A DNA stretch of 32,093 nucleotides from Cloacimonetes bacterium UBA6081 (GCA_002428685.1 DIXL01000038.1:1-32093), one strand, 5' to 3'; numbered from the stretch's first letter, positions 1 through 8,050 are shown. Translations and numbers: made by a program. Notes: a model not told the origin generated them from the sequence alone.

Positions 1-25
1 TTAAATTAAGAACGATCTACTAGTG

Positions 26-79
26 AGGCGTCAGGACTTCTCTCAGTCCATCGGCGCAGAAAGCATTCTGGGTAAACAA
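26..79 (+). repeat. Edge repeat, left copy (inverted relative to 31932-31985)
   Basis: This 54-bp stretch matches the reverse complement of 31932-31985 at 52 of 54 positions by eye; the differences are at 42 and 73. Read on the plus strand in the frame starting at 26 it encodes RRQDFSQSIGAESILGKQ, and the other copy encodes nearly the same peptide, each followed soon by a stop. Both point inward into the window. It is probably a copy of a dispersed genomic repeat or the end of a mobile element, but no transposase is visible. Confidence 0.85.
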
Positions 80-81
80 AT

Positions 82-110
82 ATGCTGGTTTTGATAGGCA
101 AAACCAGCAT
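82..110 (-). terminator. Intrinsic terminator of the DUF1292 gene
   Basis: A perfect 12-bp stem (82-93 pairing with 99-110) encloses a 5-nt loop. On the minus strand it is followed by ATTTGTTT, a T-rich run. It lies about 34 bp past the stop of the minus-strand gene at 144-485, so it most likely ends that transcript. It directly abuts the edge repeat. Confidence 0.8.
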
Positions 111-143
111 GATTGTTTATGAGTGGACCGGTAAAAAGGAAGA

Positions 144-485
144 TTATTCCTTTTCCAGTAACTCCATATCGTCAAATTCGGTGCTAAAGAGGTCGTCGAA
201 CTTTTCGGCTACTGCGTTGTATTCAGCGTCATCTTCAATTATGCTTAGTTCCAGGGCATCGTCCACTTCCAGAAAACGCAGAATGTCGTATTCTTCAGAA
301 TCTTCTTCGGCCAAGGCTACATATTGGTTGCCGTTGTATTCCAGGATGTTCAGCACGGTGAAATCTTTTTGGGTTCCATCTTCCATATCCAGGGTGATGG
401 TGTTGCTTTCGCAATCGCAGTCGTCATCACAATCGTGATCGTGGTTTTCGCCGCAATTACAGGCTTGTTTTTCTTTATCTGTCAT
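144..485 (-). CDS. DUF1292 family protein with Cys/His-rich N-terminus
   Basis: This 113-residue acidic protein matches the DUF1292 (YrzB-like) pattern. Residues about 27-100 read as a small beta-rich domain (ITLDMEDG, then FTVLNILEYNGNQYVALAEED, then a YDILRF strand) with many Asp and Glu. The function of the family is unknown. Unusual here is the first 25 residues, where Cys, His and Asp alternate (CNCGENHDHDCDDDCDC), which looks able to bind metal ions. The start ATG has a GGGAG ribosome site about 6 nt upstream. It is transcribed alone, with a strong terminator at 82-110. There is no signal peptide, so it should be cytoplasmic. The family call is confident; metal binding is inferred only from composition. 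Confidence 0.88.
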   Translation of the reverse strand: MTDKEKQACNCGENHDHDCDDDCDCESNTITLDMEDGTQKDFTVLNILEYNGNQYVALAEEDSEEYDILRFLEVDDALELSIIEDDAEYNAVAEKFDDLFSTEFDDMELLEKE

Positions 486-627
486 GATATTCTCCCACAG
501 TTTTTGCCATTATTTTCAAAAGGGTGATTTTGGCAAGATAAATCTGTGCAATTGGTTAGAAAATTGCTTAACAAATAATTGATGAAATTTTATCATAGGC
601 TAACCATGTAAAAACTTGGGAGAAACT

Positions 628-1202
628 ATGAAAACAAGGTTCTTTTTTGCACTATTGCTAATGATTTGCTCGACAAAGTTAGCTGCTCAATGGACGGATA
701 TGAACCTATCCCTAACCGCAGGATGGGGTTCTGAAATTCAAGCAGTGGACTATGACCTGGATGGGGATTTGGATTTATTTATCTGTGGCAGCACCGATCC
801 AACCGGAATTGGATATGCCAAACCATACCGCAATAATGGTTCCTGGAGTTTTACCCTCGTTACAACAGGAATCACAGGTGTATATCGTGGTTACAGTTCC
901 TGGGCTGATTTTGACAATGACGGCTATTTGGTGGAAACCCTTTGTTAATAGACCGTTATATAGTACTTTTCAGCGAAATTCCTGATAACAATAGCTTCTG
1001 GTATTTGGGAAATACTACAGACACCAGTTTCACGCATAACGATGTGGGATTGAGTGCCGATTCCATGTTCTACAGGGTCAAGACATTCAAGTTTGATCGC
1101 AGAACCGATGCAGAGAGGTTAAATAAACTGGCACTTGATGGTAAAAAACATAGCTGGCCGGATGTATTAAATTATCTGGCAAAAACAGAGGAGGGGAAAT
1201 GA
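628..1202 (+). pseudogene. Decayed secreted FG-GAP/VCBS-repeat protein (frameshifted, internally deleted)
   Basis: An ATG at 628 with GGGAG just upstream opens a signal peptide (KTRFFFALLLMICSTKLAAQ), followed by an FG-GAP/VCBS-type calcium-binding repeat (DYDLDGDLDLF) and the start of a second one (WADFDNDGY). The frame then stops at 948 after VETLC. The next frame, readable from about 930 to 1202, continues as GGNPLLIDRYIVLFSE and ends with a FYRVKTF segment. This resembles the FN3-like C-terminus of the neighbouring gene at 1199-1951. The simplest reading is a longer secreted protein that lost its middle and its frame. The two pieces might be translated separately, but the second has no ribosome site or signal peptide of its own. 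Its stop overlaps the next start (ATGA). Confidence 0.72.
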
Positions 1203-1951
1203 AAGAGCTATGTTTGTTTATCCTAATTATAGGCATTAGTGCTTCAGCTTTGTTGGCCGAAAACAGAACTCCAAGTATTGGCATCGAAGGTGGACTGGTG
1301 CAAAACTTTGGTTCGCAATATCTTGGCTATGCAGCCAATCCCCGCAGTATCCAGATAAATAATACAGGCAATACTTCTTTGACAATTCAAAGTATTGATG
1401 TTCCTAATGGTGAATCTGCCTTTGTGCTGATAAATCCGCCCATGCCAATGAATATTCCCCCTGGAGGGTCAAACCTTTTTTGGATTGTATTTATGCCCAC
1501 ACACCTTGGAACAGAATCCGACTCATTATTTATCTGCAGCGATGACCCCATTAATCCAAGCCTTAAAGTAAGACTGACCGGCACAGGTATTTATGTTCCT
1601 CCCGCAGCGGTTCAAAACATTCAAATAAATACTGTTGGGGAAGATATTACCCTTACCTGGGATGCTGTAACTACTACTAACTTTGGTTTGCCCCTAAATC
1701 CGGATTGGTATGTAGTCCTGTTTTCACAGCAATCTGCCGGTGTGCAGTATTGGACCCTGGCTGTTACAACTCAATTAACCTACACGCATCAGGGAGTAGT
1801 AACATTTGCTCCATCAATGTTTTACAGAGTTAAAGCGGTGGTATTTTACAGGAATGAAGATGCTGTCAGGTTTGATAGATTGATAGAAAGCAAAGCGCAA
1901 TTTAGCGAAAGGGAAATAGACGAATTACTCGATAGTTTTTTAAAGCCTTAA
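1199..1951 (+). CDS. Secreted ASH (choice-of-anchor D)-like plus FN3-like domain protein
   Basis: The 250-residue product starts with a clear signal peptide (about residues 1-20, ending SALLAE). Residues about 40-132 look like an ASH/choice-of-anchor-D immunoglobulin-like domain (INNTGNTSLTI, then IPPGGSNLFWIVFMP, then SLKVRLTGTG). Residues about 135-225 resemble a fibronectin-III-like domain (ITLTWDAVTT, YVVLFSQ, FYRVKAV). The C-terminal tail is charged and helical. The start codon overlaps the stop of the decayed gene upstream (ATGA) and GAGGGG precedes it, so the two were probably one transcript. Such proteins are usually exported surface or periplasmic adhesion or scaffold modules; no catalytic motif is seen. 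The biological role is unknown. Confidence 0.82.
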   Translation: MKELCLFILIIGISASALLAENRTPSIGIEGGLVQNFGSQYLGYAANPRSIQINNTGNTSLTIQSIDVPNGESAFVLINPPMPMNIPPGGSNLFWIVFMPTHLGTESDSLFICSDDPINPSLKVRLTGTGIYVPPAAVQNIQINTVGEDITLTWDAVTTTNFGLPLNPDWYVVLFSQQSAGVQYWTLAVTTQLTYTHQGVVTFAPSMFYRVKAVVFYRNEDAVRFDRLIESKAQFSEREIDELLDSFLKP

Positions 1952-1997
1952 CACCGTTCTTATGGATAATGAAATGACCCAGAATAAACAATAGGAA

Positions 1998-2032
1998 CAC
2001 GGATTTAACAGATTAAACGGATTAACACGGAT
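1998..2032 (+). repeat. 35-bp inverted repeat, left arm
   Basis: It is the reverse complement of 2142-2176 with one mismatch and is separated from it by about 109 bp. It is composed of short GATTAA and CACGGAT modules typical of dispersed intergenic repeats. Confidence 0.85.
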
Positions 2033-2141
2033 CATAACTATTTAGTTCATGCATTGGAGAATTCCTAAATTACCTAACTATGGATAATGAGTTCAATTTG
2101 CTTTCCACACAAACTCTGAAAGCCCTAATTTCGGTTATTTA

Positions 2142-2176
2142 ATCCGTGTTAATCCGTTTAATCTGTTTAATCCGTG
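2142..2176 (-). repeat. 35-bp inverted repeat, right arm
   Basis: It pairs with 1998-2032 over 34 of 35 positions. If both were transcribed they could fold into a long stem upstream of xseA. Confidence 0.85.
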
Positions 2177-2283
2177 TAACTATTAGCATTGGAAACATTG
2201 TGATATCCCAGTACAAAACTGTGGCATGCTAATTTTACCGATAAAATTGACAAATATGTGCCACCTGCTTTTGTGGCTCTCTT

Positions 2284-3624
2284 ATGGATAATATCACTGT
2301 CTTCAGCGTTTTCGAAGTTACCAGGCACTTGCGCCAGGTAATTGAATCTTCCATTGAGCCATTATATGTGGCCGGGGAGATTTCCAGCTTTGTGCATCAC
2401 AGTTCTGGGCACATGTATTTTAATATCAAGGATGAGAATGCCACTTTGCGCTGCACCTTTTTCAAAGGCGCAAATTACCGGTTGGATTTTAAACCTGCTG
2501 ATGGCATGCAGGTGGTTTGCTTTGGTAAAATCACCGTGTTTGAAAAGGGTGGAACCTATAACTTAAACGTTCAAAACATGAGCCAAGCCGGACTTGGATT
2601 GATGCAGCAGAAGTTTGAAGCACTGAAACGCAAACTGCAACAGGAAGGACTGTTTGAGCAGATTCACAAACAAATAATCCCCAAGTTTCCCGATAGAATT
2701 GGAATAGTTACTTCTCCAACCGGAGCAGCCTTGCAGGATATCCAAAACATCATTATGCGAAGATATCCGGTAGAGCTAATAGTATATCCGGCCTTGATGC
2801 AAGGTAGCGATGCACCAAGCCAGATTATTAAAGGGATAGAGCATTTTAACCGGACAAAAGATGTTGATTTCATAATAGTAACCAGAGGAGGAGGTTCACA
2901 AGAGGATTTATTCTGTTTTAATGATGAGGCTTTAGCAAGAGCGATATTTGCTTCTCAGCTTCCAATAATTTCGGCAGTAGGCCATGAAATAGATTTTACT
3001 CTGGCCGATTTTGTAGCCGACCTAAGAGCTCCCACGCCCTCTGCTGCTGCAGAATTGGCTGTGCCTGATAAAAAAGAACTGCTTGCCCTGTTAAACTCTT
3101 TGGGTAGAAGAATTAATTTAGCAGCCCAAAATAAAGTGTCAAGATTAAAAACTCCGTTACACGAAGCTCAAATGGACTTGGCAAAATACCATCCTGAAAA
3201 ACTGTGGCAGTCTTACCAGCAAAGGTTTGACCTGGCCACTATTGGTTTAAGCAAAGCACTTGAGCAATTTGGCTATAAAAAAACTCTGTTGCAGATTGTG
3301 TCGGAACGTAGCCTTGCCAGATTTCAAACAAAAATGGAGATGCAGCTAAGCATTGTTCGGACTGCAACTGATAAATCTGGCAAAGAACTGGTAGATATAG
3401 CAGCAAACTACATGCTGGCACAGCAGAATCGCATTATGCATTCCGAATCGCTTTTGCAACAACTCTCTCCACAAAAAACCATGAGAAAGGGATGGATTAT
3501 GGCTCGCAAGGCTGGAAATCTTGTTACGTCTGTCCATCAATTGAAAGCTGAGGACTCCATAACTTTAAGCTTTGCAGATGGCATTGCTGAAAGCACTGTT
3601 AATTCAATTCAGGAAAAACAATGA
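2284..3624 (+). CDS. xseA: Exodeoxyribonuclease VII large subunit
   Basis: The 446-residue protein has the XseA architecture and normal length. Residues about 1-105 form an N-terminal OB-fold nucleic-acid-binding domain (YVAGEISSF, SGHMYFNIKDENATLRCTFF). The large-subunit catalytic domain starts near 125 and includes IPKFPDRIGIVTSPTGAALQ, the VTRGGGSQEDLFCFND segment and the diagnostic GHEIDFTLADFVADLRAPTP block. The rest is a long helical region predicted to contact the small subunits. Exonuclease VII degrades single-stranded DNA to oligonucleotides. The start ATG lies within a direct-repeat copy and has no obvious ribosome site. The small-subunit gene xseB, which often follows xseA, is not found next to it or elsewhere in this window. 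Confidence 0.95.
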   Translation: MDNITVFSVFEVTRHLRQVIESSIEPLYVAGEISSFVHHSSGHMYFNIKDENATLRCTFFKGANYRLDFKPADGMQVVCFGKITVFEKGGTYNLNVQNMSQAGLGLMQQKFEALKRKLQQEGLFEQIHKQIIPKFPDRIGIVTSPTGAALQDIQNIIMRRYPVELIVYPALMQGSDAPSQIIKGIEHFNRTKDVDFIIVTRGGGSQEDLFCFNDEALARAIFASQLPIISAVGHEIDFTLADFVADLRAPTPSAAAELAVPDKKELLALLNSLGRRINLAAQNKVSRLKTPLHEAQMDLAKYHPEKLWQSYQQRFDLATIGLSKALEQFGYKKTLLQIVSERSLARFQTKMEMQLSIVRTATDKSGKELVDIAANYMLAQQNRIMHSESLLQQLSPQKTMRKGWIMARKAGNLVTSVHQLKAEDSITLSFADGIAESTVNSIQEKQ

Positions 3625-3695
3625 AGCGTTTTCTGCAAATAGTTAATATAACATGCATGTCGTTCCCGCGGAGGCGGGAATCCAGCCCTTGTTAA
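3621..3695 (+). other. Short open frame truncated by a repeat, overlapping the xseA stop
   Basis: An ATGA overlap with the xseA stop opens a frame beginning MKRFLQIVNIT. It runs into the inverted copy of the GC-rich repeat (encoding SFPRRRESS) and then stops. It is not XseB-like. It resembles the start of a signal peptide and could be the displaced original N-terminus of the downstream GHL10 gene, cut off when repeats were inserted. This is an inference; it is unlikely to make a functional protein. Confidence 0.4.
3661..3683 (-). repeat. GC-rich palindromic repeat, inverted copy
   Basis: CGTTCCCGCGGAGGCGGGAA plus three more bases is the reverse complement of the core of the two direct copies at 3770-3841. 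The palindrome (7-bp stem) could act as a terminator-like hairpin between xseA and the next gene. Confidence 0.8.
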
Positions 3696-3714
3696 TCCAA
3701 GAGGGATGATATAA

Positions 3715-5298
3715 ATGTTGAGGCAACTGCTGTCCTATCTGCCGCTCTTCCAGAGCTATATCTATGGCTGGATTCCCGCCTCCGCGGGAAAGACACGTCT
3801 TGGTCGGATTCCCGCCTCCGCGGGAAAGACACGTCTTGGCCGGCTTTACATGACATTGCTGCTTTTTATGTTTGTGGGCGGAGCATTACATGCCGAAGTG
3901 CGCTCTGTGTGGGTTTTACCCTGGGATATATCTACCCCAAAAGCAGTGGATGAAGTAATTCAAACAGCTTTGGAAAATAACCAGAATGAGCTTTTGGTAG
4001 AAGTCCGATACCGGTCGGATGCGCTATTTGACACATCTCGGGGTGCATACCAATTCCCCAATCCTGAACCCCTAAGTTATGTATTAAAAAACTATGAATT
4101 TGACCCCTTGGAATATGTCCTGCAAAAAGCTCATGCCCAGGGCTTGAATGTGCAGGCATGGGTGATTGTGTTTAATGCAACCCCTGTTGACAAAGCCCTG
4201 ATTCAGCAAAACTACATTTACCAAAATCATCGCGATTGGCTAACTTCAGATAAAAATGGCACACGCTTGAATGGGACCAGACAGTTTGGCTATTTTATTG
4301 ATCCCGGCGTTCCTGAAGCACAAGATTACCTGCTGGATGTGATAAGCAATTTGGCAGCAGGTTATCCCGATCTGGATGGAATTCATTTGGATTATATCAG
4401 ATACCCTGAGAGCAATTTGGGCTATCATCCTGTTTCAGTGGCACGTTATGAAGAATACTGCCAGAATCATGAGGAAATAAACTTTAATGAATGGCGGATT
4501 ATGCAGGTGAGCACTTTTGTGGAAAGGATGTCCTTGCGCATAAAAGAGATTAATCCCTCCATGATGTTGTCTGCCGCAGTTTTTGCCGATATTGGTGACG
4601 CCAATGTAGCCTATGCACAAGACTGGCCAAATTGGTTAAAAAGGGGTATTATAGACAGAATCTATCCCATGGCATATAATGTCAACTTTACCAAGCATAA
4701 AGCTCTGGTAGAGCAGATGAAACTAATTGGCCATGATGAGCGCATCGTTATGGGTTTACGTGCCTGGGATGATAAAGGAAGGTCGCTTTCTCTGAATGGC
4801 GGCTGCAGATATACGGTTAACGATATTGCCAAACGCATCACACATGCCAGAGAACTTGGGTTCGCAGGGGTTGCCATGTTTAGTTTGGCAGGGCTAAAGA
4901 TTGGCAATGCCTGGCTCCAATTGAAAAGAATTAGTTTTCCCGATAGTGTTGCCTATCCTTCTATGGTGCAATTTGAAGATCCGCAAACACACGTAACGCA
5001 ATCAGATGCCGAATCCGAAGAAGTTAAAGTAGGCGTCCGCATAACCCACGAATCAGAAGAATACATTGTAAACCTGTCCATCCCCTTTGCCGGAGACTGG
5101 ATTTGGGAACTACATGGAGACAAGCTGCTGTATCAAAACAATCGCCGCTACCAAAAAGGGGAGAACTTCGATTGGTGGAATGGCATAATAGCTGACGAAG
5201 AAAAGGAAATTGAGTCAGGAAATTATGTAGTTCACCTGTATGTGGAAGATTCTGCCTTTAAATACCTTATCCCTGTGGAAGTAAAAGCAAACAGATGA
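3715..5298 (+). CDS. GHL10 (DUF187/YngK-type) glycoside-hydrolase-like exported protein
   Basis: The core matches the glycosyl-hydrolase-like 10 family: EVRSVWVLPWD at the start of a TIM-barrel, NVQAWVIVFN, a FGYFIDPG strand, and the family hallmark DGIHLDYIRYP at residues 221-231. It ends with an Ig-like C-terminal region. The family is thought to cleave extracellular glycans; its substrate here is unknown. Two starts are possible. ATG 3715 has a GAGGG ribosome site 9 nt upstream but gives 45 extra residues, 24 of them encoded by two 36-bp repeats. ATG 3850 gives a clean signal peptide (MTLLLFMFVGGALHA) but no ribosome site is visible. I give 3715 because of the ribosome site; 3850 is the alternative. 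The stop overlaps the next start (ATGA), so it is coupled to the flippase gene. Confidence 0.85.
   Translation: MLRQLLSYLPLFQSYIYGWIPASAGKTRLGRIPASAGKTRLGRLYMTLLLFMFVGGALHAEVRSVWVLPWDISTPKAVDEVIQTALENNQNELLVEVRYRSDALFDTSRGAYQFPNPEPLSYVLKNYEFDPLEYVLQKAHAQGLNVQAWVIVFNATPVDKALIQQNYIYQNHRDWLTSDKNGTRLNGTRQFGYFIDPGVPEAQDYLLDVISNLAAGYPDLDGIHLDYIRYPESNLGYHPVSVARYEEYCQNHEEINFNEWRIMQVSTFVERMSLRIKEINPSMMLSAAVFADIGDANVAYAQDWPNWLKRGIIDRIYPMAYNVNFTKHKALVEQMKLIGHDERIVMGLRAWDDKGRSLSLNGGCRYTVNDIAKRITHARELGFAGVAMFSLAGLKIGNAWLQLKRISFPDSVAYPSMVQFEDPQTHVTQSDAESEEVKVGVRITHESEEYIVNLSIPFAGDWIWELHGDKLLYQNNRRYQKGENFDWWNGIIADEEKEIESGNYVVHLYVEDSAFKYLIPVEVKANR
3770..3841 (+). repeat. Two tandem 36-bp GC-rich palindromic repeats inside a coding frame
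   Basis: Two 36-bp units, 3770-3805 and 3806-3841, are almost identical. Each contains the palindrome TTCCCGCCTCCGCGGGAA. Since 36 is a multiple of three, each unit adds twelve residues (IPASAGKTRLGR) without breaking the frame of the GHL10 gene. An inverted copy of the core is at 3661-3683. Confidence 0.9.
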
Positions 5299-6764
5299 GT
5301 GATTTATCCAAACAAGCCGGAATCCTTTCTGCTACAGAATTCTTTCGCTTTTTTATCAAAACCATAATAGGCATAGCTTTGGCTAGGTTGATAACTCCAA
5401 GTGAATTGGGTAGTTATCGCCAGCTTTTCTTGATTTACAGCACATTTTCCACTTTCCTGCTCTTGGGCATACCTCAAAGTATTCTATACTTTTTACCACG
5501 TTGTAAAAACCAGCAAGAACAAAACAAAATTATTTCCCAAACCATAAACGTTGTCTCGTTTCTGGCATTAGGTTTTGCAATTTCAATTTACTTGTTAAGG
5601 GGATTGATAGCGGACAAATTTAGCAATCCCAATTTGGACAGCCTGCTGCTGCTTTATGCAATTTATCCTCTGTTTATGTTCATAACTCAGCTTTACAGTT
5701 CCATTATGCTGGGTTTGAAAGCCCCGCTACGGGCTGCCAAATTTACCGTCTTTGCTATCTTCTGCGATCTTTTTCTGATTTTGGGGGTGGCTTACTGGAC
5801 AAGAAATCTGTATTACATAGTTTGGGCAGTTGTTGCATCGGCTTTTCTGCAATGGCTTTATGCCAGAATAAAGTTGTGGCATTATCACCGTTCTCAAGCT
5901 CCATGGGATTTCAGCGGTTTTAGGGTTCAGTTAGCTTACAGTATCCCCCTTGGTTTATCTTCCATAATCGGAATGCTGAGTGTGCAGCTGGATAAGTTCA
6001 TGATTTCTGGCTTCTTTAGTCCCGAGCAATTTGCTGTGTTTTCGGTTGGGGCAATGGAGTTACCTCTAATAGGCATACTGTCAAACTCGGTAAATTCCAT
6101 CTTATTACCTCACCTAAGCAGTGGAAATCCAGCAGAAATGGGAACTTTATACAGTGGGGCAGTGCGTAAGAATGCTCTGATAGTCTTTCCCATAACTGCG
6201 CTATTTTATCTGTTTGCAGAACCCTTGATGGTCTTTTTGTATGGAGCTGTTTATGCCGATGCAGCCATCTATTTCAAGATATATTTGTTTGCCTTGCCAC
6301 TTCGCATTGCCACTTATGGAATTATCTTCCAAGCCTTTGGGAAAACCAAAATCATTATGCTCAATTCGCTGTTTGTGCTGATTGCCAATTTCGCGCTGAA
6401 CTACCTGTTAATACTTAAAATGGGAATGAAGGGGGCTGCTTTGGCAACAGTGATAGTAACCTGGCTTTCGGTGATTGTGTATCTTGTGCAAATGAAGAGC
6501 ATCTTAAAGCTGAAGCTGAAAGATTACTTCCCGCTGGAGAAAATTGCAAAAACCCTTTTTGTAACGATGATCTCCAGCATTATTATTATACCTGTGATAC
6601 GATTAATTCATATACCATTGCTAAGCATGTTTCTTGGAGGAGTGATTTTTCTTATGGTTTACTTGCTAACTGGTAGATGGTTTGGAGTAATTCTTAATTA
6701 CGATCTACAAACCATAGTCAGTCTGGGCAAAGATATTCTACGCAGCATAGACAAGCGAAAATGA
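5295..6764 (+). CDS. Wzx-type polysaccharide flippase (oligosaccharide/lipid-carrier exporter)
   Basis: The 489-residue protein is almost entirely hydrophobic helices, roughly 12-14, with the pattern of the polysaccharide biosynthesis/MVF-MATE superfamily. The N-terminal LARLITPSELGSYRQL and GIPQSILYFLPR segments are typical. Such proteins move undecaprenyl-linked oligosaccharides across the inner membrane. It overlaps the GHL10 stop by 4 nt (ATGA), and the next gene starts 1 nt after its stop, so all three are one translation-coupled unit. Substrate identity cannot be read from the sequence. The neighbouring glycosyltransferases suggest a surface polysaccharide or O-antigen-like product. Confidence 0.92.
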   Translation: MSDLSKQAGILSATEFFRFFIKTIIGIALARLITPSELGSYRQLFLIYSTFSTFLLLGIPQSILYFLPRCKNQQEQNKIISQTINVVSFLALGFAISIYLLRGLIADKFSNPNLDSLLLLYAIYPLFMFITQLYSSIMLGLKAPLRAAKFTVFAIFCDLFLILGVAYWTRNLYYIVWAVVASAFLQWLYARIKLWHYHRSQAPWDFSGFRVQLAYSIPLGLSSIIGMLSVQLDKFMISGFFSPEQFAVFSVGAMELPLIGILSNSVNSILLPHLSSGNPAEMGTLYSGAVRKNALIVFPITALFYLFAEPLMVFLYGAVYADAAIYFKIYLFALPLRIATYGIIFQAFGKTKIIMLNSLFVLIANFALNYLLILKMGMKGAALATVIVTWLSVIVYLVQMKSILKLKLKDYFPLEKIAKTLFVTMISSIIIIPVIRLIHIPLLSMFLGGVIFLMVYLLTGRWFGVILNYDLQTIVSLGKDILRSIDKRK

Positions 6765-6765
6765 C

Positions 6766-8043
6766 ATGAAGAAACTTCTCTATATATCTTACTTGTTTCC
6801 GCCAGTTGGTGGTTCTGGAGTTCAGCGAAGCCTGAAATTTGTAAAATATCTCCCAGAATATGGATGGGAATCGATAGTATTAACTGCCAATCACCGTTTT
6901 CTAAATCAGCCCAAAGACTTTTCATTGTCATTGGAACTTCCCAACAATCAGGTAATATACAACAGCTTTGCGCCAGATTTACGCTGGCTTTTTAAACTAT
7001 TATGGGGTTTGAGACTTCATAAAATTGTATCATTTCTCCAGCGTTGTATCTTGATTCCCGATCCAGAAATCATCTGGTTGCCGTTCGCAAAGTTAACTTT
7101 GAAAAGGATATTTGATGAACACAAAATTGATTTTGTTTTAATCACTTCTCCTCCCTATGCTCCATTATTTTTAGGTGAGTATGTTAAGAAACGGTATGGG
7201 GTAGATTATTGCATCGATTTTCGTGATCCCTGGACATCAGGGGTAGGACGATTGTATAATACTCCCCCAGCTTGGATAGGTAAAATAGAGAAGAAATGGG
7301 AAAAGCGTATTATTTCGCAAGCAAAAAGTATTGTTTGTGTGAACGAAGCCATGGTTGAAGAATTGCACAAAGATTATCCTGAAATACCAGATACTAAGCT
7401 TCATAGCGTAAACAATGGTTATGATGAGGAAGATTTTAGAGATAATGTAAGCTCGGAAACCAATGGAAACAAACTACGATTAGTATATACCGGAGCTTTT
7501 TACGATCTGCGTCAACCAGATATCGTGTGGCAAGCCATATCAGAGCTTGTTACCGATGGACGTATTGATAAAAACAAGATTAGCATAGAAGTATTTGGAA
7601 AGAATAATCCTCTCTTTGTCTTAGGGAGTTTTCAAAACAATTCGCTAATTAAAGCTATCGTTCAGACAAAGCAATATGTCTCCCATAGTAAAAGTGTGCA
7701 TGAAATACTTAAAGCTGATCTATTGCTACTTTTCTCTGGAAGCGGCTCAAGTGAACGCATGAACAGCCCTGCAAAGCTTTACGAATATATGCGTTCTGCA
7801 AAACCAATTTTTGCCATAATAGATCCACTGGGAATTGCTGCCAAAATTCTTGCACCTGCTGAAACCTGTGTAATTGCCGATTCATCATCTGTAGAGGCAA
7901 TTAAAACAGCTTTTTCATTGCTTTATGAGAAATGGGAAAATGGGAATTTAGCTTACAGTCCAAATTGGGATTATATAAAGAGTTTTGAACGCCACAAGCT
8001 AACAGCCAAACTGGCAAACTTGTTAGCAATTAGCAGAGTTTAA
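6766..8043 (+). CDS. Glycosyltransferase family 4 protein
   Basis: The 425-residue GT-B fold protein begins with LLYISYLFPPVGGSGVQR; the glycine-rich loop is at residues 15-21 and is the usual N-terminal donor-side loop of this subgroup. CIDFRDPWTSG follows in the first Rossmann-like domain. The C-terminal half carries LRLVYTGAFYD and NSPAKLYEYM (about residues 332-342), which match the nucleotide-sugar-binding region of Glycos_transf_1 enzymes. It is cytoplasmic or membrane-peripheral and presumably adds one sugar to a lipid-linked glycan. It starts 1 nt after the flippase stop. The specific sugar cannot be deduced. Confidence 0.9.
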   Translation: MKKLLYISYLFPPVGGSGVQRSLKFVKYLPEYGWESIVLTANHRFLNQPKDFSLSLELPNNQVIYNSFAPDLRWLFKLLWGLRLHKIVSFLQRCILIPDPEIIWLPFAKLTLKRIFDEHKIDFVLITSPPYAPLFLGEYVKKRYGVDYCIDFRDPWTSGVGRLYNTPPAWIGKIEKKWEKRIISQAKSIVCVNEAMVEELHKDYPEIPDTKLHSVNNGYDEEDFRDNVSSETNGNKLRLVYTGAFYDLRQPDIVWQAISELVTDGRIDKNKISIEVFGKNNPLFVLGSFQNNSLIKAIVQTKQYVSHSKSVHEILKADLLLLFSGSGSSERMNSPAKLYEYMRSAKPIFAIIDPLGIAAKILAPAETCVIADSSSVEAIKTAFSLLYEKWENGNLAYSPNWDYIKSFERHKLTAKLANLLAISRV

Positions 8044-8050
8044 TTCTACC

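Larger units (their letters stand above)
1958..2292. repeat. Repeat-filled intergenic segment bounded by 13-bp direct repeats
   Basis: The sequence TCTTATGGATAAT occurs at 1958-1970 and again at 2280-2292, the second copy covering the xseA start codon. A related third copy (TATGGATAATGA) lies near 2080. Between them sit two 35-bp arms, 1998-2032 and 2142-2176, that are reverse complements of one another at 34 of 35 positions and are built from GATTAA/CACGGAT units. No coding frame of note is present in this 332-bp gap. It may be a small insertion element or two nested insertions. Confidence 0.6.

Noticed and set aside
942..1202. Independent small gene
   Set aside because: It has no ribosome site or signal peptide and its sequence continues the C-terminal part of the decayed upstream protein, so it is treated as part of that pseudogene.
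2247..2252. xseA promoter with TTGACA
   Set aside because: A -10 at normal spacing would fall about 8 nt before the start codon, and no good hexamer is there.
2261..2278. Riboswitch or regulatory hairpin just before xseA
   Set aside because: Only a 5-bp GCCAC/GTGGC stem is seen, too short to support a regulatory RNA.
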